Of a stretch of 40,666 bases of DNA, positions 17,291 through 25,005 are shown in pieces (position 1 is the stretch's first letter; every line of letters begins with the position of its first letter). Under the pieces are notes generated by a model. That model saw nothing but the letters and a program-made list of their open reading frames with translations. It had not been told where the DNA came from and searched no databases. Position numbers and translations under genes: made by a program. This DNA is from CAYSND01 sp964642235 (lineage in GTDB: Bacteria; Bacteroidota; Bacteroidia; Bacteroidales; UBA932), in contig CAZXOP010000005.1 of assembly GCA_964642235.1 (NCBI GenBank), forward strand, positions 1 through 40,666, in the 5' to 3' direction.

Positions 17291-17905
17291 ATCGCTACGC
17301 CTAACAAGAAACGCCCATATACAGGTGCAAAACCAAGTTATCCCAAGAAAACAAACACAGGGGATAATAGAAGAAACAATCAATCTCCCAAAGAAGAAGG
17401 TCCAAGAACCAACGAGGAGATAACAGCACCAAGAGTAAGATTAGTTGGGGATAATATCCCGGAACAGGGTGTTTATCCTTTATCTGGAGCACTTCGTTTA
17501 GCAAACGAATTAGGACTTGATTTGGTTGAAATTTCTGACAAATCTGATCCACCTGTTTGTAAGATAATAGATTACCAAAAGTTCATTTATCAGCAGAAGA
17601 AGAAAGCAAAGGAGATGAAAGCCAATGCAAGTAAAGTGGTTATCAAAGAGATTCGCTTCGGTCCTAATACCGATGAACATGATTTCCAGTTTAAGTTAAA
17701 ACATGCAAAGGGTTTCCTCGAAGAGGGGCACAAAGTGAAATCATTCGTCTTTTTCAGGGGACGTTCCATATTGTTCTCTGAGCAAGGGGAAAAACTTCTT
17801 TTAAGATTTGCAGTGGAGCTTGAGGAGTATGGGAAAGCAGAACAGATGCCAAAACTTGAAGGGAAGAGGATGATAATGATGCTTGCTCCCGTTAAAAAGA
17901 AATAG
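17291..17905 (+). CDS. infC: Translation initiation factor IF-3, ATC start codon
   Basis: Reading in frame from 17291 gives 204 residues with a complete IF-3. The N-domain is TNEEITAPRVRLVGDN followed by GALRLANELGLDLVEIS and PPVCKIIDY. A lysine-rich linker follows, then the C-domain KEIRFGPNTDEHDFQFKLKHA and MPKLEGKRMIMMLAP. Between the thrS stop (17261-17263) and TTG 17522 this frame has no ATG, GTG or TTG, and a start at 17522 would delete most of the N-domain. ATC at 17291 is preceded by AGGAGG (17278-17283) with a 7-base spacer. Known infC genes use rare ATT or ATC starts, which IF-3 itself discriminates against, giving autoregulation; the same is inferred here. The N-terminal extension (PNKKRPYTGAKPSYPKK) is basic and probably disordered. 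Confidence 0.92.
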   Translation: MATPNKKRPYTGAKPSYPKKTNTGDNRRNNQSPKEEGPRTNEEITAPRVRLVGDNIPEQGVYPLSGALRLANELGLDLVEISDKSDPPVCKIIDYQKFIYQQKKKAKEMKANASKVVIKEIRFGPNTDEHDFQFKLKHAKGFLEEGHKVKSFVFFRGRSILFSEQGEKLLLRFAVELEEYGKAEQMPKLEGKRMIMMLAPVKKK

Positions 17906-17933
17906 TTTTTAACTAAATTAAAATATTGTAACA

Positions 17934-18128
17934 ATGCCCAAAATGAAAACCAATTCCGGTGCCAAAAAGCGCTTTACGCTTACCGGGACCGGGAAAGTAA
18001 AGAGAAAACACGCTTATAAAAGCCACATTCTCACCAAGAAGTCAACTAAACGTAAACGTAACCTTACTAAGATCGCGATGATGGATCCCGCCGATGTTAA
18101 GAGGGTTAAGGAGATGATAGTTGCTTAA
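17934..18128 (+). CDS. rpmI: Large-subunit ribosomal protein bL35
   Basis: A 64-residue, very basic protein beginning MPKMKTNSGAKKRFTLTGTG, the standard bL35 opening, with SHILTKKSTKRKRNL in the middle. It binds 23S rRNA in the large subunit. It lies 28 bases after infC in the conserved infC-rpmI-rplT order. No Shine-Dalgarno is present; the region before the ATG is A/T rich. Confidence 0.97.
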   Translation: MPKMKTNSGAKKRFTLTGTGKVKRKHAYKSHILTKKSTKRKRNLTKIAMMDPADVKRVKEMIVA

Positions 18129-18154
18129 GTTTATTAATTTATTGTTTAACTGAA

Positions 18155-18195
18155 TGCACAGCAGAAAAAGACTCTCAAAGGGGAGGGCGCTGACA
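18155..18195 (+). promoter_or_regulatory. Candidate structured leader between rpmI and rplT
   Basis: The 86-base rpmI-rplT spacer is longer than its neighbours and can fold. CTCTC (18172-18176) pairs with GGGAG (18181-18185) around an AAAG loop, enclosed by CAGC (18159-18162) and GCTG (18189-18192) across internal loops. In other bacteria bL20 represses its own operon by binding such RNA. Whether this element does so is only inference. Confidence 0.3.
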
Positions 18196-18214
18196 TTCTT
18201 AAAAAAAGTGAAGT

Positions 18215-18559
18215 ATGCCAAGATCGGTAAATTCGGTTGCCTCAAGAGCACGCCGTAAAAAAATTCTAAAGGAAACCCGCGGAAATTTCCTGTCCCGTAA
18301 AAATGTCTGGACAGTAGCTAAGAACACCTGGGAAAAAGGTCAGACTTATGCTTACCGCGATCGTAAAACCAAAAAACGCAATTTCCGTGCGTTATGGATT
18401 CAGAGAATCAATGCAGCTGCAAGAGAGCATGGAATGAGTTATTCTCAGTTCATGGGTGCTATTGCAAAACAGAATGTTGGGTTGAATCGTAAAGTTCTTG
18501 CCGATTTGGCAATGAATAATCCTCAGGCTTTCGAAGCGATAGTAAATTCAGTGAAATAG
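18215..18559 (+). CDS. rplT: Large-subunit ribosomal protein bL20
   Basis: A 114-residue basic protein with the bL20 signature: MPRSVNSVASRARRKKILKE, then RDRKTKKRNFRALWIQRINA and NRKVLADLAMNNPQAFEAIV. It is needed early in 50S assembly and binds 23S rRNA domain II. It is the third gene of infC-rpmI-rplT and ends 13 bases before lepB. Confidence 0.97.
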   Translation: MPRSVNSVASRARRKKILKETRGNFLSRKNVWTVAKNTWEKGQTYAYRDRKTKKRNFRALWIQRINAAAREHGMSYSQFMGAIAKQNVGLNRKVLADLAMNNPQAFEAIVNSVK

Positions 18560-18572
18560 CATCTCTATTTCG

Positions 18573-19910
18573 ATGAAGAAGCTTTTACATAACAGATGGT
18601 TTAAGTTCGGTCTCTGGGCTTTCCTCTATATTTTGTGGGTAATATGGCTCGGAAATTATTGGTGGCTTTTCGGCTTACCGGTGGTTTTCGATATATTCAT
18701 CACAAAGAGGGTGAAGTGGGCTTTTTGGCGGAAGAAATATAAAGAGGGAGAGAAACCAAATATATGGCTTGAATGGTTGGATGCACTCATTTTTGCCGTA
18801 ATTGTGGTTACTTTCATTAATCTTTTCTTTATTCAAGCATATAAGATTCCCACCTCATCTATGGAGAAGACACTGATGACCGGCGACTATCTTTTTGTAG
18901 GGAAAGTAGCTTATGGGCCTAAGATCGCGCAGAGACCTCTCTCTATTCCATTTACACATAATGTAATTTTCGGTAAAAAGTCCTATTCTGATCTGATAAA
19001 GATTAAATATCGCAGACTTGCAGGGTTCTCCCAAGTTAAAAGGGATGATAAGGTAGTATTTGGTTTCCCTCATGGAGACACAGTACTTACCAAAGCCCCC
19101 ACCGAAGATTATTATACACATGTGAGGATGAATGGGAGGGAATATACTCTTAAGACTTATGGACCTATTATGGTTCATCCCAATGACAAGAAAGACAATT
19201 ATGTAAAACGCTGTGTTGCCATTGCAGGAGACACATTAGAGATAATTAACGGAAAAGTTCTCATTAATGGAACGCCTCAGAAGAATTATCCCGGTATTCA
19301 AAACACATACAAAGTGATTACTACCGGTTCTTCTATTAACCCTAAGATTCTTAAAGAGTTTAAGCTTAATCCCGATGAGTATTGGTTTGATGCGACTCTC
19401 CCCGGATATCCTATGGTTCCCCTTAATGAAGATGTAGTGGAAAAGATGGCTAAAATAGGCAATGTGGTGTCTGTAACTCAGAATATTGATGTTTACCCCC
19501 CTGACTATCCTGATTCTCCGCTTATGCTTTTCCCCTACTCCGAGAAATTTAATTGGACTAAGGATAATTATGGTCCTATTTATATTCCGGCAAAAGGTGC
19601 CTCTGTGGAACTTAATTTAGATAATCTTCCGCTCTATAGTAGAGTTATTACCTCTTATGAGGGGAATGAACTAGCTGTAAAGGGAGACTCTATTTTAATT
19701 AACGGAGTACCTGTTACCTCATACACTTTTGCACAAGATTATTATTTTATGATGGGTGATAACAGACATAACTCTCTTGACTCTCGTTATTGGGGGTTTG
19801 TGCCTGAAGATCATATTGTGGGGAAACCAAGAGTTATTTGGTTCTCTTCCGACAAGTATAAACCTTTCCCCAAGAATATAAGGTGGGGGAGAATTTTTAA
19901 GTTTGTGTAA
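18573..19910 (+). CDS. lepB: Signal peptidase I
   Basis: A 445-residue inner-membrane peptidase that removes signal peptides from Sec-exported proteins. Hydrophobic segments at about residues 10-45 and 70-92 anchor it. The catalytic serine is in YKIPTSSMEKTLM (about residues 90-100) and the general-base lysine in DNYVKRCVAIAGDTLEI. The C-terminal box MGDNRHNSLDSRYWGFVPEDHIVGK is intact. The large insert between the lysine box and the final box (about residues 225-370) makes it longer than the Escherichia coli enzyme and is common in Bacteroidota. It follows rplT by 13 bases and is the last gene of this cluster before a new promoter. Confidence 0.95.
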   Translation: MKKLLHNRWFKFGLWAFLYILWVIWLGNYWWLFGLPVVFDIFITKRVKWAFWRKKYKEGEKPNIWLEWLDALIFAVIVVTFINLFFIQAYKIPTSSMEKTLMTGDYLFVGKVAYGPKIAQRPLSIPFTHNVIFGKKSYSDLIKIKYRRLAGFSQVKRDDKVVFGFPHGDTVLTKAPTEDYYTHVRMNGREYTLKTYGPIMVHPNDKKDNYVKRCVAIAGDTLEIINGKVLINGTPQKNYPGIQNTYKVITTGSSINPKILKEFKLNPDEYWFDATLPGYPMVPLNEDVVEKMAKIGNVVSVTQNIDVYPPDYPDSPLMLFPYSEKFNWTKDNYGPIYIPAKGASVELNLDNLPLYSRVITSYEGNELAVKGDSILINGVPVTSYTFAQDYYFMMGDNRHNSLDSRYWGFVPEDHIVGKPRVIWFSSDKYKPFPKNIRWGRIFKFV

Positions 19911-19915
19911 AAAGA

Positions 19916-19947
19916 TTTGTAATTTAGAAAAAAAAAGGGGATATTTG
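19916..19947 (+). promoter_or_regulatory. Promoter for rpmB-rpmG-DUF4295
   Basis: TTTG (19916-19919) and GATATTTG (19940-19947) are 20 bases apart. This matches the Bacteroidota -33/-7 layout with one mismatch in the -7. The rpmB ATG follows 39 bases later. Confidence 0.6.
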
Positions 19948-19986
19948 CAGCCCCCAAAAAGTATAATCAAATAATTAGTATATAAA

Positions 19987-20229
19987 ATGGCAAGAGTTTG
20001 TCAAGTTACAGGAAAGAAAAGGATGATTGGAAACAATGTTTCCCATTCCAAGCGTCGTACAAAACGCGAGTTCGCCCCAAATTTGAAAAATAAAAGATTC
20101 TGGTTGGAAGAGGAGAATAGATTTATTACTCTGAAAGTTTCCGCAGCGGGGATTAGGACAATTAATAAGAACGGTTTGGCCGCTACTCTTAAAGAGGCCA
20201 GAGCTAAAGGTTTAATCGATATAGTTTAA
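19987..20229 (+). CDS. rpmB: Large-subunit ribosomal protein bL28
   Basis: An 80-residue basic protein: MARVCQVTGKKRMIGNNVSHS, then NLKNKRFWLEEENRFITLKVS and AAGIRTINKNGLAATLKEA, typical of bL28. It is the first gene of a three-gene ribosomal unit (rpmB-rpmG-DUF4295) that is conserved in Bacteroidota. It has a single cysteine at the N terminus and no zinc ribbon. Confidence 0.97.
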   Translation: MARVCQVTGKKRMIGNNVSHSKRRTKREFAPNLKNKRFWLEEENRFITLKVSAAGIRTINKNGLAATLKEARAKGLIDIV

Positions 20230-20240
20230 ATTGAAAAGTT

Positions 20241-20429
20241 ATGTCAAAAAAAGCAAAAGGCAATAGAGTACAGGTTATACTTGAGTGCACAGAACAGAAA
20301 GAGAGTGGCGTACCGGGAATATCAAGGTATATTACCACCAAAAATAAAAAGAATACTACTGATAGGTTGGAAAGAAAAAAATATAATCCATACCTAAAGA
20401 AAGTAACGGTACATAAAGAAATTAAATAA
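20241..20429 (+). CDS. rpmG: Large-subunit ribosomal protein bL33
   Basis: A 62-residue basic protein with the bL33 pattern: RVQVILECTEQKESGVPGIS, YITTKNKKNTTDRLERKKYNPYL and KVTVHKEIK. The CxxC pairs of zinc-binding bL33 are absent (only one Cys), so this is the zinc-independent form. It starts 11 bases after rpmB and is followed 21 bases later by the DUF4295 gene. Confidence 0.96.
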   Translation: MSKKAKGNRVQVILECTEQKESGVPGISRYITTKNKKNTTDRLERKKYNPYLKKVTVHKEIK

Positions 20430-20450
20430 CTCACTAAATAATTTAAGAAA

Positions 20451-20612
20451 ATGGCAAAGAAAGCAGTTGCAACATTTAGCGGTGATAAATCTGCACAGAA
20501 AAATGTAGTTAAATGTATCCGCATGGACAAGTCCGAGCGCACCGGAGCTTATGTATTTACTGAGGAGCTACTAAGACTTGACGAAGAGAAAGATTTCTTC
20601 GAAAAGAAATAG
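20451..20612 (+). CDS. DUF4295 small basic protein (ribosome-associated candidate)
   Basis: A 53-residue protein: MAKKAVATFSGDKSAQKNVV, then a central CIRMDKSERTGAYVFTEELL and an acidic-basic tail ending FFEKK. It matches the Bacteroidota-specific DUF4295 family that follows rpmG. From memory, a Bacteroidota ribosome structure revealed an extra large-subunit protein named bL38, which I believe is this family; treat that link as unverified. The operon position, size and charge all suggest a ribosomal component. It ends the operon, 25 bases before the terminator stem. Confidence 0.85.
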   Translation: MAKKAVATFSGDKSAQKNVVKCIRMDKSERTGAYVFTEELLRLDEEKDFFEKK

Positions 20613-20637
20613 CATAAGGAAAATTCCTGACTTTTTT

Positions 20638-20678
20638 ACACACGGTATAATTTAACTTATGCCGTGTGTTATTTTTTT
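20638..20678 (+). terminator. Intrinsic terminator after DUF4295
   Basis: CACACGGTATAA (20639-20650) pairs with TTATGCCGTGTG (20657-20668) over 12 bp with one G-T pair and a 6-base loop, extended by A20638-T20669. A T-rich tail follows (TTA then seven T up to 20678). Confidence 0.88.
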
Positions 20679-20679
20679 G

Positions 20680-20687
20680 TATTTTTG
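20680..20687 (+). promoter_or_regulatory. -7 element for ftsY
   Basis: TATTTTTG matches TAnnTTTG and ends 19 bases before the ftsY ATG, directly after the preceding terminator. No clear -33. Confidence 0.45.
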
Positions 20688-20706
20688 CAAGCTATATTAA
20701 TAAATT

Positions 20707-21669
20707 ATGGGATTTTTCTGGAAAAAAGATAAAAAGAGCGATACATCTAACAATAGCTCACTTGATGAGGGGCTACAAAAGACCAAGAAAGGACTTTTCG
20801 AGAGACTCTCCAGGGCTATTATAGGTAAATCGAGGATTGACGATATTCTCCTTGATGATATTGAGGAGGCTTTAGTAGCATCCGACTTAGGGGTAGAGAC
20901 CACCTTGAAAATTATTGATCTGCTTGAAGAGAGGGTGGCGAGAGATAAATATATGAATGCAGACGAACTAAATATTATCCTAAAAGAGGTTATTGAATCC
21001 CTATTAGAAGTCGATTCTCCAGATGCTCATCTTCTTGAGCCTTTTGATTTCTCCAAGAAACCCTATGTGATAATGGTAGTGGGTGTAAATGGTGTTGGTA
21101 AGACGACTACCATAGGGAAACTTGCTGCACTCCTTAAAGGGTCAGGTAAGAGCGTCCTTTTAGGTGCTGCTGATACATTTAGAGCTGCTGCTGTCGAACA
21201 ACTTACTATATGGAGTGAAAGGGCAGGGGTTCCCATAATTAAGCAAGCTATGGGTGCCGATCCCGCCTCAGTGGCTTTTGATACTCTTAAATCGGCAGTT
21301 GCACAAGATACAGATGTCGTAATTATTGATACAGCTGGGAGACTTCATAATAAAGTCAACCTTATGAATGAGCTTACCAAGATCCGAAATGTTATGAGGA
21401 AAGTCGTTCCGGATGCCCCACATGAGGTTCTATTGGTTCTTGATGGTTCGACAGGTCAGAATGCCTTTATCCAGGCAAAAGAGTTTACTAAAGCGACTGA
21501 TGTAACCGCTATGGCTGTTACTAAGCTCGATGGTACTGCTAAAGGAGGCGTGGTTATAGGAATTGCTGATCAGTTCCAAATCCCTGTAAAGTTTATCGGA
21601 GTCGGTGAAAAGATAGAAGATTTACAGATTTTCGACAAAAAAGAGTTTGTTGAATCCTTATTTAAATAG
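20707..21669 (+). CDS. ftsY: Signal recognition particle receptor FtsY
   Basis: A 320-residue SRP-type GTPase that docks ribosome-nascent chain complexes at the inner membrane. The N domain (about residues 20-110) is followed by the G domain: G1 GVNGVGKTTTIGKLA, the insertion-box DTFRAAAVEQL, G3 DTAGRLHNKVNLMNEL, G4 TKLDGTAKGG, and the closing GVGEKIEDLQIFDKKEFVESLF. The acidic A domain of the enterobacterial protein is nearly absent, as in many other phyla. The first residues (MGFFWKKDKK) could be an amphipathic membrane anchor. It is the first gene of ftsY-pheT-prenyltransferase. Confidence 0.97.
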   Translation: MGFFWKKDKKSDTSNNSSLDEGLQKTKKGLFERLSRAIIGKSRIDDILLDDIEEALVASDLGVETTLKIIDLLEERVARDKYMNADELNIILKEVIESLLEVDSPDAHLLEPFDFSKKPYVIMVVGVNGVGKTTTIGKLAALLKGSGKSVLLGAADTFRAAAVEQLTIWSERAGVPIIKQAMGADPASVAFDTLKSAVAQDTDVVIIDTAGRLHNKVNLMNELTKIRNVMRKVVPDAPHEVLLVLDGSTGQNAFIQAKEFTKATDVTAMAVTKLDGTAKGGVVIGIADQFQIPVKFIGVGEKIEDLQIFDKKEFVESLFK

Positions 21670-21671
21670 AT

Positions 21672-24131
21672 ATGAATATTTCTTATAATTGGTTAAAGGA
21701 GTATCTCTCTTTTGACCTCGAACCAGAGAAAGTTTCCGAAATCCTTACCTCAATAGGACTTGAGGTAGAGAGTATGGAGAGCGTAGAAGAGATACCCGGA
21801 GGGCTTGAGGGTGTCGTTGTAGCAGAGGTGGTGGAGTGTGAGCTACATCCGGATTCTGATCACTTACATATTACTAAGGTTGATGCCGGAGATGGGGAGC
21901 TCTTACAGGTGGTTTGTGGTGCCCCTAATGTTGCCAAAGGGCAGAAAGTCCTATTGGCCACAATCGGTACTAAACTCCCTACAGCTGATGGTTCAGAGTT
22001 TAAAATTAAAAAATCAAAGATTCGCGGAGTAGAATCAATGGGGATGATCTGTGCAGAGGATGAACTCTCTATAGGCACCTCTCATGATGGAATTATGGTA
22101 TTGGATTCTTCTGCTAAGGTAGGTTGCTCTGCCAAAGAGTACTTAAAATTTGGCTATGATACACTCTTCTCCATAGGGCTTACCCCTAATAGAGTGGATG
22201 CTGCTTCTCATATCGGAGTGGCTCGTGATTTGGCGGCTTATCTTAAATTTAATAATATACCGGGCGATTTAACCCTCCCATCAGTAGAGGCATTTAAAGA
22301 GGGAGAGGGGGTCTCAGTTCCTCTTAAAGTGGAATCTCCTGAAGCTGCCCCAAGATATTTGGGTATTACCGTTTCCGATGTAAAGGTGGAGGCATCCCCT
22401 GATTGGTTACAGAAGAAACTAACCTCAATTGGGGTAAGACCTATTAATAATGTGGTCGATATTACCAACTATATCCTTCATGAGACAGGACAGCCTCTTC
22501 ATGCTTTCGATGTTGCCAAAATAAAGGGGAGAGAGGTAGTAGTGAGGATGAGTAAACCAAACTATCCGTTTGTTACTCTTGATGAGGTAGAGAGGAGACT
22601 TTCAGAAGAAGATACTGTGATTTGCAGTAGTGAGGATCCTATGTGTATCGCCGGTGTATTCGGAGGTCTTGAATCCGGTATAACTGAGGCAACCACTTCA
22701 GTTTTTATAGAGAGTGCATATTTTGACCCCGTTCATATAAGAAAAACATCTAAACGTCACGGACTTAAAACAGATGCCTCTTTTAGATTTGAGAGGGGGG
22801 CAGATCCGGATATGATCCCTTATGCAGCTAAAAGAGCTGCACTTTTAATGCAAGAGATAGCAGGGGCTAAGGTGGTAGGTCAAATAAGAGAGTTTTACCC
22901 AACTAAGATAGAAAAGAAAAAAATCAGACTCGATTTTAAGAGAATGGAGTTACTTATGGGGAAAGCGATTGGTGCGGAGGCAATATTGTCTATAATAAAA
23001 TATTTAGATTTTGAAATCCTCTCCTCTGATAGTGAAGGGGCAGAGGTTTTAGCCCCCTCATACAAGGTGGATGTTTATCGTGAGTGTGATGTGGTAGAGG
23101 AGGTATTGAGAATCTATGGATATAACAATATCGAACTCCCGGCACATGTGAAAGTCTCTATCAACTCTACTCCCCGTCCTGATCCTGAACTTGTAAAGAG
23201 TAAGGCTTCTGATTTACTTGCAGGTAATGGTTTTATGGAGTGTATGAGCAATTCCCTCACTAAGTCTGATTACTATTCCCATCTTAAGACCTATCCTTCA
23301 GAGAGACTTGTTATGATTTTAAATCCCCTTAGTGCCGATTTAAACTCTATGCGTCAGACATTGCTCTTTAGTGGTCTTGAAGCTATTGCCTATAATATCA
23401 ATCGTCAAATTACTGAATTAAAGCTCTTTGAGATGGGGAATGTTTATTCCTTCCTTCCTAAAGAGGGGGTAGAAGACCCTAAAAATGATCTCTCTACTTA
23501 TAGAGAAGAGATGCGTCTCTCTCTCTTTATCTCCGGTAAGGGGACTCAATATTGGCGAAATAATAGCGGAGAGGGTAATTATTTCCTTCTTAAAGGGTAT
23601 TTGGAGCTTTTACTAAAACGCTTCGGTGTCGATCTCTATAATTTAGAATACAATGTAGCCCCAAGAGATCTCTTTACAGAGGGTTTGGAGTATAAAATCA
23701 ATGGTAAAACTCTTGCTGTAATGGGGAGTGTCGCCTCTGCACGTTTAAAACAGTTTGGGATAAAGATACCGGTGTATGCTGCTGAAATTTCATGGGATTT
23801 GCTTTTATCTCTCTATAAAAAGAATAAAATCAAATATTCAGAGATGCCCCGCTTCCCTGAAGTCAGAAGAGATTTGGCACTGATAATCGATGAAAATGTA
23901 TTATATTCTCAGATAAGAAAAGCTGCTCTTGCGACTGAAAAGAAGATTCTCAAACATGTTGCCCTCTTCGATGTCTATCGTGGTGATAAAATTCCCCCAG
24001 GTAAAAAACAGTATGCAGTTAGTTTCGTCCTTCAGGATTTGGAAAAGACACTTACAGATCAATATGTTGAGATGGTAATGCAGAGACTGTTAAATACTTT
24101 TATACAACAGTTTAATGCCTCTTTAAGATAG
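21672..24131 (+). CDS. pheT: Phenylalanyl-tRNA synthetase beta subunit
   Basis: An 819-residue protein with the full domain series: B1 (MNISYNWLKEYLSFDLEPEK), the EMAP-type tRNA-binding domain (HPDSDHLHITKVDAGDGELL, VCGAPNV), B3/B4 editing region (GVRPINNVVDITNYILHETGQ, then LHAFD), B5 (about residues 410-480), the catalytic-like core, and the C-terminal FDX-ACB domain (RFPEVRRDLALIIDENV). It pairs with the alpha subunit PheS to charge tRNA-Phe. pheS is not in this window, which is common in Bacteroidota. It starts two bases after the ftsY stop. Confidence 0.97.
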   Translation: MNISYNWLKEYLSFDLEPEKVSEILTSIGLEVESMESVEEIPGGLEGVVVAEVVECELHPDSDHLHITKVDAGDGELLQVVCGAPNVAKGQKVLLATIGTKLPTADGSEFKIKKSKIRGVESMGMICAEDELSIGTSHDGIMVLDSSAKVGCSAKEYLKFGYDTLFSIGLTPNRVDAASHIGVARDLAAYLKFNNIPGDLTLPSVEAFKEGEGVSVPLKVESPEAAPRYLGITVSDVKVEASPDWLQKKLTSIGVRPINNVVDITNYILHETGQPLHAFDVAKIKGREVVVRMSKPNYPFVTLDEVERRLSEEDTVICSSEDPMCIAGVFGGLESGITEATTSVFIESAYFDPVHIRKTSKRHGLKTDASFRFERGADPDMIPYAAKRAALLMQEIAGAKVVGQIREFYPTKIEKKKIRLDFKRMELLMGKAIGAEAILSIIKYLDFEILSSDSEGAEVLAPSYKVDVYRECDVVEEVLRIYGYNNIELPAHVKVSINSTPRPDPELVKSKASDLLAGNGFMECMSNSLTKSDYYSHLKTYPSERLVMILNPLSADLNSMRQTLLFSGLEAIAYNINRQITELKLFEMGNVYSFLPKEGVEDPKNDLSTYREEMRLSLFISGKGTQYWRNNSGEGNYFLLKGYLELLLKRFGVDLYNLEYNVAPRDLFTEGLEYKINGKTLAVMGSVASARLKQFGIKIPVYAAEISWDLLLSLYKKNKIKYSEMPRFPEVRRDLALIIDENVLYSQIRKAALATEKKILKHVALFDVYRGDKIPPGKKQYAVSFVLQDLEKTLTDQYVEMVMQRLLNTFIQQFNASLR

Positions 24132-24140
24132 TATAAAGCT

Positions 24141-25001
24141 GTGGGGAGAGTCAAAGACTATTTTAACCTTGTAAAATTTTCGCATACGATCTTCGCACTT
24201 CCGTTTGCGCTGATAGGGTTTGTCATAGCACTTGATCTTCCTGAATACTCTTTTACCCTCTCTCTACTGATTAAGTTACTCCTCTGTATGGTCTTTGCTA
24301 GAAACATGGCAATGGGATTTAATCGTTTTGCAGATAGAGAGATAGATGCTTTGAATCCCCGCACTGCCGATAGAGAGATCCCATCAGGAAAGCTCTCACC
24401 CAGATCAGTCTTAATTTTTACCATAATTAATGCGATAGCCTTTATTGGTACCACCATCCTTATTAATAGGCTCTGTTTTTCCCTCTCTTTCGTGGCAATA
24501 GCTCTCCTTTTAGGATATAGTTATACCAAAAGGTTTACCTCCTTTTCTCATATTGTTTTGGGACTCGCTATGTCTATTGCCCCTACGGCAGCTTATATTG
24601 CCGTTACAGGAGAGTTTGCATTGGCACCTATAATACTTTCAGGTATTGTCCTTTTATGGGGGAGTGGGTTTGATATCCTTTACTCCCTTGCAGATGAGGA
24701 GTTTGATTTAAAAAACGGACTCCACTCTGTTCCTCAAAGATTTGGAAAGAGTGGAGCCTTTTGGATTTCGGGAGGTCTGCATCTGCTGACACTTCCACTG
24801 ATTATTTGGTTTTATTTCGCTGCAGATATGAGTTGGCTTTATATTGTAGGAGGGTCTATTTTCTTGCTAATGCTAATATATCAGCACTCTATAATTTCCC
24901 CTTCGAATCTTAAAAGATTAAATTCTGCTTTCTTTACAGCTAACGGAACTGCCTCTTTTCTCTTCGCACTCTTCGCCATTCTCGATATCGTGCTGCTCTA
25001 A
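24141..25001 (+). CDS. UbiA-family polyprenyltransferase (4-hydroxybenzoate-type or MqnP-like)
   Basis: A 286-residue integral membrane protein with eight to nine hydrophobic segments. The two aspartate-rich motifs that bind polyprenyl diphosphate through Mg are intact: N61-x3-D65-x3-D69 (GFNRFADREIDALNPRTADREIPSG) and D178 with D185-x3-D189 (FDILYSLADEEFD). The start is GTG at 24141, since there is no ATG before the first helix and the protein begins normally from there. It would prenylate an aromatic acid in quinone synthesis. The motifs fit the UbiA/MqnP group better than MenA, which suggests the futalosine branch of menaquinone synthesis; this is inference. It follows pheT by nine bases. 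Confidence 0.85.
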   Translation: MGRVKDYFNLVKFSHTIFALPFALIGFVIALDLPEYSFTLSLLIKLLLCMVFARNMAMGFNRFADREIDALNPRTADREIPSGKLSPRSVLIFTIINAIAFIGTTILINRLCFSLSFVAIALLLGYSYTKRFTSFSHIVLGLAMSIAPTAAYIAVTGEFALAPIILSGIVLLWGSGFDILYSLADEEFDLKNGLHSVPQRFGKSGAFWISGGLHLLTLPLIIWFYFAADMSWLYIVGGSIFLLMLIYQHSIISPSNLKRLNSAFFTANGTASFLFALFAILDIVLL

Positions 25002-25005
25002 TCTC

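Noticed and set aside
17522..17905. infC starting at TTG 17522
   Set aside because: This would remove most of the IF-3 N-domain, which is clearly encoded upstream in the same frame.
19937..19955. GGGG...CCCC hairpin as a lepB terminator
   Set aside because: Only four base pairs, no T tract after it, and the same bases form the -7 region of the rpmB promoter.
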